A stretch of 64,000 bases of DNA from contig JAZKJV010000155.1 in NCBI GenBank assembly GCA_037367405.1, positions 124,001 to 188,000 of the forward strand, read 5' to 3'. The DNA is from Ottelia alismoides. Its lineage: Eukaryota > Streptophyta > Magnoliopsida > Alismatales > Hydrocharitaceae. The notes below the pieces were generated by a model. That model made no database searches and was not told where the DNA came from. It saw nothing but the letters and a program-made list of their open reading frames with translations. Shown here in pieces: positions 35,262-46,625 of this stretch (within the stretch, counting starts at the first letter, position 1; every line of letters begins with the position of its first letter). Made by a program: the position numbers and the translations under genes.

Positions 35262-36676
35262 CTGTTGTCAAAAATGCACAACATCAAGATATAATTCACG
35301 AGAACCGATTAAAGCGCCATAGATAAAAGGTCATTCCAATTTTTCAACTAACCAAACCAAACCACGTTGCGGTGAGGGGTGGCAAATGACTACTTGGAAG
35401 TAATAACTTCTAGGAAAAATGCTAAATTAGAAGTGAAATAGCAGTATGTGTCACCAAAATAATACCAGATTTATTAATTACGAGATTTATTTTTCATGCT
35501 AAACCTTAGCCAAAACCAAACCTACTAATAAGCTAATTTCAGAAAGTGCTTCATATATTCAAGTGGTGACTAGTATAAAACAAGCTAATCAAACCACTTA
35601 TGTACTAAGGTTGTTTTTCAGGATTTATAAAAATACCCAAAATAATATGCTTTGCAATAAAAAAAGTAATCATGCTTTTGAACATTTCAATGAACCTTTT
35701 TCCCGCATGCATCACTAAAACCGCTTTTTTCATTACATGTTAATATCAAAGTATTTTAAACCCAGATGTACTATCTGAAAGGCCAGGTAGCATTTGTAGA
35801 AGGCAAGACAATGGTTAATCAGTTTCAGTGTGCCGCCTCTGTAGACTGACGACAAATCCAGTCATATGCAACCTTGCAGTAAAGTGCCCATCCTCCTTAA
35901 TGAGTTGGCACTTGGCATACGCTCTACATTTTAGAGATGAGTGCCAAAAAAACGGCCATCCCGTTTATATTCATACCTTAATCATGAATTTTTTTGAGAC
36001 ACAAAGCATGACTATTCAAAGATGTGGGCTCATCCAACGATCATTCACTAACCAAAATAAGGTCACAAAGCAAGTATGGCTAGTACCAAACTAAATCCAA
36101 GAGCGCACCACGATGAGCATAAATCCTCGGGACTATGCACCATATTCACCGTATAGTATTTCTCAAGCTGAAATACTACGGTGTTATATTATCATTTTCA
36201 AGCATGGTCATTGAACATGACAATCAAGAACGCAATCACCTTTAGACCTTGTTCGCCACAGATCTATATGAAATGACACATCAGGCAAACCCTAGTGTCC
36301 ACAAAATCCACCATTTATTCTCCTATTCATGTACTGGATTAGGGATGCAAACATGTACTGGATTAGGGATGCAAACGGATGGATACAAATGCAGGTATAG
36401 GTGTTACCATATCATTATCCTTTTTAAATCTAGATACGGATACGGAAATGGATATCATTCATATATTGAAAATCACAAACAATATCTTTAAATATGGATA
36501 TGGATAGGGAAACGAATTATCAAAATTCGAATACACATATTTTATACACGAATACGAATTCTCCTAAGGATAATAATTTTTCTCTGACTTAAATTTATTG
36601 TCAAAATTACATAAACTACAAATACAATAAAATAAAAAAGAAAATAAAGTAATATGATAAATTAAACTTTTATAGT
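35262..36676 (-). other. Presumed uL3m upstream intron, with a tandem repeat
   Basis: This lies upstream of the 35-codon exon and should be intron. I looked for the expected preceding L3 segment and did not find it. A 24 bp unit (CATGTACTGGATTAGGG...) is repeated twice at 36328-36351 and 36352-36375, followed by GATACGGATACGG-like AT-rich sequence. The words TAGGGATGCAAACGGAT resemble the terminus of some plant hAT elements, but no opposite end is seen. Confidence 0.4.
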
Positions 36677-36699
36677 TGTTAGAGTTATTGTATTTTATA
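36677..36699 (+). repeat. Copia C 5' LTR, fragment 1
   Basis: TGTTAGAGTTATTGTATTTT matches the start of the 3' LTR at 62031 (TGTTAGAGTTGTATTTTC). It ends with the ATTTTATA duplication of hAT-like element 5. Confidence 0.8.
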
Positions 36700-36985
36700 C
36701 ATGGAAGGAAATATTGCGATATATCGGCAATATTCCGCCAATATATCGATATCGAGATGAGACCGATATATGTATCAATATGGCGATATATCCTCCTTTT
36801 CATACCTTTCCTTCACAAAAGTGCGTCGATATGGGCGATATTTCGGTGATATATCACAGATATATCGTATCAATACGATATCGATATCGATATGGCCTTC
36901 CAATACAACAACAACAAAGCCTTTTCACATAATTAAGTAACCCTTCGGGATCCTTCACAAAAGTGCGTCGATATGGTCTTCCATT
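36700..36985. mobile_element. hAT-like element 5 (GATATAT type), in the copia C LTR
   Basis: 286 bp with a perfect 8 bp duplication ATTTTATA (36692-36699 and 36986-36993). Ends are CATGGAAGG and CTTCCATT. It is dense in CGATAT/ATATCG words. An internal boundary near 36902 (GGCCTTCCA) looks like a second right end. It is followed by ACAACAACAACAAAGCC-type sequence, GTAACCCTTCGGGATC, and then a repeat of CACAAAAGTGCGTCGATATG (also at 36820). The element is therefore rearranged or composite. Confidence 0.8.
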
Positions 36986-36993
36986 ATTTTATA

Positions 36994-37013
36994 TTTTATT
37001 TGAGCCATGTAAT
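36994..37013 (+). repeat. Copia C 5' LTR, fragment 2
   Basis: TTTTATTTGAGCCATGTAAT corresponds to 62052-62070 of the 3' LTR. Its last five bases, GTAAT, are the left target duplication of copia B (right copy GTAAC at 53815-53819). Confidence 0.8.
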
Positions 37014-39548
37014 TGTTAGACATGTGAGCCACGGGCGACTATTCTTACAATAAATGTTATTGTAATATATATGTTTATCAATAAAAGTTATTGATGTTTC
37101 ACTCCCTTTCTGAAATTAAATGAATGAATGCACTATAAGGTCCCTCTGTACAATTAGGGTTATGTACCATGACCATCTTGATGATCATATAGCTGTTGAT
37201 TCATTAAATGAATCATGGAGGCTGGTGTTTGGATGAATATCTAAGGAGTTAGATAGAGGACTCATCAAGCACCGTCAAATGATTATTAAGAGATGATCTC
37301 CGGCCTGAGTGGGAGATGGCAATCCTTTCTCACATAGGTTGATATCTGACCGACCTCTTGATGCAAGTCCTCTGCATGGGAATAGTGATTCGGAGGTGTC
37401 AGATTAGTTAGGTCAATGGGTTGACTTAACGAGATCGAGATAACCTAAGTCATATGATGAATGCTGTCACAGCATAGGCACACATCCTCTGATCAGAGAC
37501 AGATGTGTTACTATATGTCTGAGTGTGTACATTTGGCAAACCAATAGGTTGATGACCTAACCAAGGTCTATACACCGGCGCATTGGTGTGCATGTCAGGG
37601 CATGTGAGTAATACGATCTCTTAAATAGATCATACAGGTTCACTTATGAATCGAAGACATGAGCTCACTCATGAGGTATTGGGACCGATCAAATTCCATG
37701 CATGGTCGCTGTGCTTTGGAAGCATGACATGAATTTGAAGGTAAGATATATGCTTTGGGAAAGCATATGATCGATACCAATCCCCAATGACCAAGATTGA
37801 GAAACTTGGTGATCAAACCCTGAAGAAGACGGTGTAAAATTGATCTTGATCTTCAGGTTGATCATAGGTCTTCCAGTATGCAGGATGTAAAGGTATTGGG
37901 AATACCAGAGGGTGATGTGATCATAAACGATTGTATAACCATGATGCTTCCATTCCGAGGGAGTGATGAAACAGGTCTGGATTTTAGTGACTCCTCTCAG
38001 TAGAGAAGCAATCTGATCTTACTCCAAGTGTTGGACATTGGTCTGAATGAGATTCAGATGCAACGAGAAGATTAGATTTGCGGTCTTGATTTAATCAAGC
38101 ATCTGTGGGAGGTTCGTAAGATCTGGATTTGAGATGAGATCTCAACATCCAAGTCACTATACGTGGAACAATACAATCGCCATGTCCTTATCTCCAAATA
38201 TCTGCGGAGAAAGCACATTATTCTTGAATGAGTTCAAGAATAATTCCTATGATGAATTTTGTATCCAAGCAAGAAGGTCTTGATGATTAAATGGAATTTA
38301 ATGATCAAGTATAATATGAATGAGATTTGTATTGTGAGAATGATTATCCAAGATAATTAAATGGGATTTAATTATCAAGGATTACAGAATATGGATAGTA
38401 CTATCTATAATATCTGTGTATTATAAATGTGATTTATAATATATATATCAGAGAGAGAGAAACCTTGTAAATAGCATTTGTTAATTATTAATGTGGATTG
38501 GATTCACATTAGTTAATTAATTGGAAATGTAATTTAAAAATTAGTTTGAGTTGTGAATGTGATTTACATATTTATCAATGGCATGATTGAAATATTCACA
38601 AATTAATTTGGAATTAATTTGGTGGATTATTTTGTAATAATGGTTATTACAAATTTATTAAGAATAAATAGATAAAATAAAAGGGAGATAAAATCACCAC
38701 AAAAAAGAGGTGGCGTCACCTATAGGTAACGCCCCCTATTTTTGGGGGTGATTTAATTACCTACTCCTTTTTTTATCTTGTTATCTCTTGATAAATAATT
38801 TATGTTAAATTAAATTATGTTGATGATAATGCAACATATATTTGATTTAAATATAAATTAATGTTGTTGGTTTTTAGCCAACAACAACCATGACCATTGA
38901 TTAATGCATGGATCAACCTAGCTGTTGGATCTATGTGTCCCATGGATTGAGATCCATTGGATCCCAAACTAATATATAAGGAGGGAAACCCTAGTCCTTT
39001 CAAGGTACATGAACAAGAGTTGTACAAGGCTACTACTCTCTCTCTCTCATTCTCGCCTACTCTCTCTCTCTCTCTCTTCATCAAGGTGGCCATCCATCTT
39101 GTGCATTGAAAAAGAGAGTTTCTCGCCTTCGCCTTCGACTACTCGAGGATCTCCATCTTCTTTGGGGCTGCTTGCTCTAAAGGAAGACGACGAATTTCGT
39201 TGGACAAAAGCAGGGGATTCGCAGTTTGGATCCTCATCGAGGATTGCGGGAGGAACGCAGCTCATCATCACGCTCGCAAGTGCCATCTTCGTGGATCGGA
39301 CTTGAGACAGGAGGATCTCTTGCTTTAGAGATCTCGTGATCGCAACCACGCTTCAAGAGGTATTTCTTATATTTTGTGGTTTGATGAAACGGTCCCAGAA
39401 ATGTTCTTGTGATCATGTGGTTTCATCACTTGATTAAAAAAATTTAATTTCCGTTGCATCTAGCGACTAGTGTGACTAGTCGCCCCGATCGCATATGATG
39501 CGATCAACACGCTTTCGTGATGCGCTTGAGGATTCTCAATATCCTTCA
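37014..39548 (+). repeat. Copia B 5' LTR
   Basis: 2535 bp, TGTTAGACATG...ATCCTTCA. TATA box at about 38972-38979 (ATATATAAG) followed by a CT-rich leader. A near-perfect palindrome GCGTCACCTATAGGTAACGC (38713-38732) and a CCCCC-loop-GGGGG hairpin follow each other. Confidence 0.92.
38972..38979 (+). promoter_or_regulatory. TATA box of the copia B LTR
   Basis: ATATATAAGGAGG sits before a CT-rich stretch (39031-39076). The same block is at about 53250 in the other LTR. Confidence 0.6.
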
Positions 39549-39550
39549 AG

Positions 39551-39563
39551 TGGTATCAGAGCC
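39551..39563 (+). promoter_or_regulatory. Met-tRNA primer binding site of copia B
   Basis: TGGTATCAGAGCC two bases after the LTR end at 39548. Confidence 0.92.
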
Positions 39564-41380
39564 TTAAGTCGAATAAGGTTTTGGTAATGATCCGTAAACC
39601 TAAGACGACTTGGGTTTGAAAGGGTCGCGAAATTTTTGTCGCATTTCATTTTTCGCACCTCTGTCTAATTGGAATTTTTCGATATTGTTTAAATTGTTTA
39701 AACACGAAATTTGCAATTGGATTTTGTTCCCCATAAATAAAGGAAACCATAGGAACTGAGTTTATGTAATTTGGATTCCATTTGCTCAAGATATGGCCCT
39801 TTGAATAAACATGTATTCATTCTTGCGGGAACAACAGATCTGAACGTGATTAATGAGTTAATTATTGTTTTGATGTGCCTCGAAATGCGTGAAATATCAC
39901 TTGGGTTCTGTCATAAATTAAATTAGCAATCTTAGGAAATTGATTTTGCGTAATTTAGATTTAAATTGATCAAGATAAGTTAATTTTAGTGATTGGGGGT
40001 CACTGTTGAAAATTGACGAATTTGATCATGAACCATGTAACAGTCATTCAAATATGATGATGAAAATTAATAGTTAATTTTCTGAAATAATTAGTGATAA
40101 ATATTTGTGAAATATTTAAAGAGATAATTATTTCATTGAATGGCATTTGCCTAAACCAAGATGATAAGATAGTTGATCTTGATCATTAATTGGTTGATAT
40201 GAAATCATCAACAAACATTATTTTCATGAAGAACCTTAGTTTATCCTACAATAGTTGTAGGACAACTCTTACATGAAAACCCTCTTACTTGAATAGGATT
40301 GGGGATTTGTTTAGCAAATCTCCTTATAATATTATCAAAATTATTTTGATGTATATTATATGGTATAATTTCGGTTGAAAAACCGATGAGCATCTCAAAG
40401 TACATGATGATCTATCTGGCATTATCCTTTCCAGAGGTGGATATGGTGACTAGTCGGAGAGCATTGGGGTTGCGAGTTGCAACGTATGTGGTCCGTCCCA
40501 CTCTCGTCGGTACTGGCCATGACAGCGGGTAGGGATTCGATAATGCCGGAGAAGTCAAAGTGTATTTTTCTAATTATTAAAATTCGAATAATATGTACTT
40601 TCAGATTATACCTACTATTCAAGTAATAATCAAGTTTGTTGATTGATGATTGGATTGATGATTAATTTAATGTGATTAAGTTAATTATATCCAATAAATA
40701 CTCTATTATGAACAGATGTGTATTTCCCTTGGAAGAATTAATTATGTGAATATAATTCACGATAATTAATTATTACAATTTGAATATGAGGTGGAGGATC
40801 ACATAAGTGACATCCATGCTCTCCCGTCAAGGCAAAGGATTCTGTCGCCAGATATTACATATAGGAGACGCCCGTCCGAAGTGACATATCCTATATATGA
40901 TTTATTTGGATCAGCATCTTTGCTTCTCGAAAGAGTAATGCCGTATACATAGTGACCCCAATATCGGGTCCTCATATTATTGGGGTGATATTGGATTGCG
41001 TATAACGAGTATTAAGCCTGTTGACGATTGGTTCAATTAACAACGGGTCAACATCAACTTAGGGGTGGTGGGTCCGGGTGTTAAAGACCGAATTGGGAAA
41101 TGCAAGTTGGACTTGAAAGGCGGAATGTGTTCCTACTTCTCTTTATTCGAGTCACGGGTTCTCATATTATTGGGATGTGATAAGGATAAAAAGGAGATCC
41201 CAGATCTTGCTTGAGATATAGCGGTAAGTATATCTCTTACTTTGAAAGAAAATAAGGGAATAATCTTTCAAAGTTGACATAGCAACACGAATTTGATTTA
41301 AAATGCTTTAATCAAATATCTTAAAATGAATATATAATTATTTATGTATTCTGATATAGTGCATTCTTAATTTCAAGAAA
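39564..41380 (+). other. Copia B leader, no gene seen
   Basis: About 1.8 kb between primer site and gag ATG. AT-rich, no long frame. A long leader is common in plant copia elements. Confidence 0.55.
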
Positions 41381-42244
41381 ATGAAGTCCATGAACCCACT
41401 TAGCAGGCTCATGGAGGTTAACCAGTTGACCGGACCAAATTATTCGGATTGGATCCGAAATTTGGATCTTGTCCTTTCTGCGGAGCGCATCTCGTATGTG
41501 TTATCCAAGGACAAGATTGCAGACCTCAAGACTGCGGAAGATAAATCATATAATGAGAAATATGATGAAGACCATAATCTGGCAAAGTGTTATATCCTTG
41601 GGTCATTGTCCAATGTGCTTCAGAAGCAACATGTGGAAATGAACCATTGCCAAGAGATTATGTTGAATCTGAAGGAAATGTTCTGTGACATAAACCGCAC
41701 ACAGCGTTACAACGTGATGAAAGAGCTTATTCGCTGCAAGATGCAGGAAGGGACCTCTGTCAGAGAATACGTACTCAAAGTGTTTGGGTACCTCTCTGAG
41801 TTGGAAACCCTGGGAGCCTACATGGATTCTGACATGCAGGCTGATTTTATTCTCTTGTCGCTCCCTAAGTCTTTCAACAACTTTGTCGTGTCTTATCACA
41901 TGAGCAACGGTGATTTCACTAACGATGGGTTGTTAGCTGCATTGAAGTCTGTAAAAGACGTGATGAAGAAGGACGACCCTTCTGTTAGTGCAATGGTTGC
42001 ACAAGTGAGAGGAAAGCGCGGACGGAAGCAAGGTTCTCGGAAGGGCCCGGTCCAGAAGAGAAAGAAGAAGAATCAAGGAGTTGATTCATCTTCTAGTGCT
42101 TCCACACTAATGACATCGAAGAAGTCAGATGTCTGTCACCACTGCAAGAAGCCAAGGCACTGGCGGCGTAACTGCCTAGATTACCTGAAGTCTGCTGACA
42201 AAGGTAAAGCCCCAGCAGGTATGAAATCTACTTTCATCATTTAA
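41381..42244 (+). pseudogene. Copia B gag
   Basis: 287 codons from ATG, beginning with MKSMNPLSRLMEVNQLTGP and DWIRNLDLVLSAE, typical of the N-terminus of plant copia gag. It continues through a UBN2-type helical domain to a basic region and the zinc knuckle CHHCKKPRHWRRNC (C-X2-C-X4-H-X4-C, with the usual Gly replaced by Arg). The frame ends at TAA 42242-42244. The same frame continues into protease, so this stop is probably a mutation inside a single gag-pol polyprotein. Confidence 0.9.
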
Positions 42245-45220
42245 ACTAGCTTTCTCGTTGGACGAGAAGGAAGTTGGGTTATAGATTCTGGTGCTTCTGT
42301 TCATGTATGCAATTCGTTGCATTTGTTTCAGGAAACTAGGAATCTGGAGCAAGGGGAGATAGTCATCCAGATAGGATCTGATGCAAGTGTTGCAGCAGTC
42401 GCCATCGAAACGTGCAAACTATCATTATCTAGTGGTCGAGTCCTAGTACTTAAAGAGTGCATTTATGTACCTGAAGTCAGGAGGAATTTGATATATGTAT
42501 CTAAGCTTGTTAGATATAGATATTCCTTCCTGTTCTGCAATAAGTTAGTCATTAGTCAATATGATAAATTTATTGCGGAAGGTGTTCTGACTTCTGGTAG
42601 ACTCTATGAATTGTGCATTGATGAATGTTTCATAAATGTCACTACCACTGATAATAAAAACCCAAAAAGATCCACGGAGAATGGAAATCATTCGAATATG
42701 ATTTGGAATCAAAGCCTTGGTCACTTATCTGTTGATATGATCAATAGATTGATAAAGGATGGACCATTAGATTTTCTACAGGTTTAATCTTTACCTACCT
42801 GTGAACATTGCATTCGAGGTAAAATGACCAGGATACCTTTCCGTAACAAGGTTACAAGATGCGAAGGTATTCTTGACCTAATACATACTGATGTATGTGG
42901 TCCCTTCAGTACCGCGAACTGGATATCGATATTATTTGATGTTTATTGATGACCATTCGCAATACGGGTTTGTCTTCCTACTACGTCATAAATCTGAAAC
43001 CTTTGAAAAGTTCAAAGAGTTTAGGCTTTGGTTGAGAACCAAACCGATAGGAAGATCAAACGGATTCGATCTGACCGAGGTGGTGAGTACCTCTCAGATG
43101 AATTCAAGGAATATCTTAAAGAGAATGGAATTGTCTCCAATCTCACTCCCCCTGGAACGCCCCAACTTAATGGTGTTGCTGAGAGACGCAACAGAACCAT
43201 CATGGACATGTTCGTTCAATGATGAGCAAAGCACGTTTACCTCTTAGTTTCTGGGGATATGCAGTAGAGACTGCAATTTATATCCTAGACAAGACTCCTA
43301 GCAAGTTTGTACCCAAGACTCCTCACGAGCTCTGGTATGGTACCAAGCCTAGTGTTAATCACTTGAGGGTTTGGGGTTGCTTGGTCCATGCGAAGAACGT
43401 GGACGTAAGTAGGCTAGAATCTCGTACTTGTGAGTGTTACTTCATTGGGTATGTTAAAGATGGTATTGGATACCAGCTTTATGACCATGAGATCCAAAAG
43501 GTTTTTGTCTCTAGGAATGTGAAATTTCTAGAGGATGATTTCCTTAAAGGTCAAGACAGAAATGAAGTAGAAGAACTCATAGAATCCCCTGAGGATTCTG
43601 AAATTCCTGAACCACAAACTGAAGATATAAATAAAGATGAAACACCCGTACCTATTCGAAGGAGTTCGAGGGTGGTTGCACCACCTGAAAAGTGTGGATT
43701 CCATGTGTCAGGTGAGACTGGCAATTATCCTTCTTCATTTGATGAAGCACTCGCGGATCATGACATGGATAGATGGATGCTAGCAATGAAGTCAGAAATT
43801 GACTCCATGCATAAGAATGGTGTATGGACACTAGATGATCCACCTAAAGGGGTAAAACCCGTTGGGTTTAAATGGATCTTCAAGAGAAAAAGGGGACCTG
43901 ATGGAAAAGTAGACTTTCAAGGCACGGCTCGTAGCCAAGGGCTACACACAGAGAGAAGGCATCGACTACGATGAGACGTTCTCTTCTGTGGCTATGCTTA
44001 AGTCCATCAAGACACTGGTAGCTATCGCTGCATCTCTTAACTACGACATCTGGTAGATGGACGTCAAGACAGCTTCCCTCAATGGATACCTCGAGGAGGA
44101 TATCTATATGGAGCAGCCCCAAGGCTTCATAGTTGAGGATGGAAAAGTATGCAAGCTGAAGAAATCCATCTATGGGCTCAAACAAGCTTCTCGTAAACAT
44201 CAGATTTGACGAAACCATAAAGAGTTATGATTTTGTGCAAAATCCCGATGAACCTTGTGTGTACAAGAAACTTAGTGAGAGCACCATTGTGTTCATCGTG
44301 CTTTACGTAGATGATATCCTTATCATTGGGAATGATACATGAATGATGACCAGTTTGACGATTTGGCTATCCCATACCTTTGAGATGAAAGATCTTGGAG
44401 AAGCCTCTTACATCTTGGACCTGAAGTTGTTCAGAAATCGAGAAAAGATGATATTGGGATTATCACAACATGGATACATTAAGAAGATTCTTGAACGATT
44501 CCATATGGATAGTTCTAAGAAAGGATTCCTCCCCTTAAGACATGGTATCCATTTGTCTAAAGGGATGGCTCCTCAAAGTGTTGAGGAAAAGAAGACCATG
44601 GATGGATGCCCCTACGCGTCAGTTGTAGGAAGCTTAATGTATGCCATCATGTGTACTAGGCCAGACATCTGCATGCAGTGGGAGTGGTAAGTCATTACCA
44701 ATCCTACTATGGAGAACAACACTGGAATGCAGTAAAGAACATATTCAAATATCTAAGACGGACGCAAGATTACATCTTGGTCTATGGAGATGGCGATCTC
44801 CAAGTCTTGGGATATACAGATTCAGACTTCCAATCGGATATTGATGATCGAAAGTCGACATCAGGGTTTGTATTCCTGTTGAACGGTGGTGCTGTGAGAT
44901 GGAAAAGTAAGAAGCAGGACACTACGGCGGATTCAACAATAGAAGCCGAATACATTACCGCATCGGATGCTGCAAAGGAGGCAGTGTAGTTGCACAAGTT
45001 CATCTTGGAGCTTGGCGTAGTTTCCTCTGATACTCCCATCCCGTTACTCTGCGATAACGCGGGAGCCATTGCCCAGGCAAAGGAACCCAGATGGCATCAA
45101 AAGAGCAAGCACGTGGAAAAGAAATACCACATCATTCGGGAGATTCAAAAGCGTGGTGATATCATCATCACCAAGGTGGCCTCTGCCGACAACGTTGTTG
45201 ATCCTCTTAAAGGTTTTTGA
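42245..45220 (+). pseudogene. Copia B protease, integrase, reverse transcriptase, RNase H
   Basis: Protease WVIDSGASVHVCNS at about 42276; integrase zinc region NQSLGHLSVDMINRL with CEHC, core with LIHTDVCGP, MFIDDHSQYGFVFLL, RSDRGGEYLS and NGVAERRNRT spread over three frames (42891-43260); GKKLW-equivalent LPLSFWGYAVETA; reverse transcriptase [15 protein letters not shown], a broken middle with [32 protein letters not shown] (44302); RNase H with DRKSTSGFVF, EAEYITASDAAKEA and LLCDNAGA, ending at TGA 45218-45220. At least five frameshifts or stops, for example TAA 42785, TAG 44056 and TGA 44339. The catalytic motifs themselves survive. Confidence 0.9.
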
Positions 45221-45274
45221 CCAGCATGTAATGAGTATGGGTTTACGGATTGTACCTGAATGGTTGTGACGGCT

Positions 45275-45284
45275 AGTGGGAGAT
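45275..45284 (+). promoter_or_regulatory. Polypurine tract of copia B
   Basis: AGTGGGAGAT directly precedes the LTR start TGTTAGACATG at 45285. Confidence 0.85.
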
Positions 45285-46013
45285 TGTTAGACATGTGAGC
45301 CCTAAGTGAACCATTCTTACCATAAATGTTATTGTAATATATATGTTTATCAATAAAAGTTATTGATGTTTCACTCCCTTTCTGAAATTAAATGAATGAA
45401 TGCACTATAAGGTCCCTTTGTACAATTAGGGTTATGTACCATGGCCATCTTGATGATCATATAGCTGTTGATTCATTAAATAAATCATAGAGGCTGGTGT
45501 TTGGATAAATATCTAAGAAGTTAGATAGAGGACTCATCAAGCACCGTCAAATGATTATTAAGAGATGATCCCCAGCCTGAGTAGGAGATGGCAATCCTTT
45601 CTCACATAAGCTGATATCTGACCGACCTCTTGATACAGGTCCTCTCCATGGGAATAGTGATTCGGAAGTGTCAGATTAGTTAGGTCAATGGGTTGACTTA
45701 ACGAGATCGAGATAACCTAAGTCCTATGTTGAATGTTGTCACAGCATAGGCACGTATCCTCTGACCGGAGACAGATGTGTTATTATATGTCTGAGTGTGT
45801 ACATTTGGCAAACCAATAGGTTGATGACCTAACCAAGGTCTATACACCGGCGCGCTGGTGTGCATGTCAGGGCATGTGAGTAATATGATCTCTCAAATGG
45901 ATCATACAGGTTAACTTATGAACCGGAAGACATGAGCTCACTCATGAGGTATTGGGACCGATCAAATTCCATGCATGGTCGTCGTGCTTTGGAAGCATGA
46001 CATGAATTTGAAG
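45285..46013 (+). repeat. Copia B 3' LTR, part 1
   Basis: Matches 37014-37741 with scattered substitutions. Stops after TGAATTTGAAG, the left target duplication of the MULE. Confidence 0.92.
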
Positions 46014-46200
46014 AAGCAAATTCCTTAGTAACGTGGCTAGAAAAAACAATTCTTCAAATAAGCCACCAATTTTTTTTCTGTGTATAACGTGGGGATATCG
46101 CATATATTGTATGCGCTATAGAATAGCGCAGCTATTGTCTGCGTTGTCCTATAGCGCATAAAATAGCTGTGTTTTTCTTAAGTAGCGCAGAGAATCCCTG
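46014..46200 (+). repeat. MULE left terminal inverted repeat
   Basis: AAGCAAATTCCTTAGTAACG onward pairs, with mismatches, with the reverse complement of 51830-52004. GCGCTATAG and TAGCGCA words recur within both termini. Confidence 0.85.
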
Positions 46201-46228
46201 CGATATGCCCTTTACGAAAAATAAATTA

Positions 46229-46284
46229 CAGAGAGCGAACGAAGGGTCACTTACGTTGAAAGAACCCTTCGTTCGCTCTCGTTC
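46229..46284. repeat. Hairpin with 16 bp arms inside the MULE
   Basis: AGAGCGAACGAAGGGT (from 46232) and its exact reverse complement ACCCTTCGTTCGCTCT (to 46279) flank a short loop. It lies between the terminal repeat and the GC-rich stretch before the transposase gene. Confidence 0.75.
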
Positions 46285-46625
46285 TCTGCTTCTGTTCGCG
46301 CGAGCATCCTCCGCCGCCTGCCATCCTCCCTGACTCCGCAAAGCCTCGTCGCCGGCGCCGCAGCTGCCAAAGGCGTCCCCGCACCTCCGCCCAACCTCCT
46401 CTCTGTCGTTGTTGCCGCGGCCTCCCCGCGACCTCCGCCCAGCCTCATCTCCGGCACCGCTGCCGAAGCTCTACTCCTTTGTCGCTGCTGCCACTGCCTT
46501 GCAAGAGTAATGGTTTTGACATTATGTAGTTAGGGTTCTTTATCTATTATGCTTAATCATTTTGTGGTTGGACATTGTGATTTTGTATGACCTATGACCA
46601 TGTGAATATAATTTCTAGGAGGTCA

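Noticed and set aside
35828..36094. Missing upstream exon of uL3m
   Set aside because: This 88-codon plus-strand frame and the minus strand here show no L3 block such as the GKGFQ-type segment expected before MKRHGF, and no matching donor site.
46251..46457. GC-rich minus-strand frame of 68 codons before the MULE transposase
   Set aside because: The region is better explained as the leader or promoter of the plus-strand transposase; Arg/Ala/Gly-rich composition follows from GC content.
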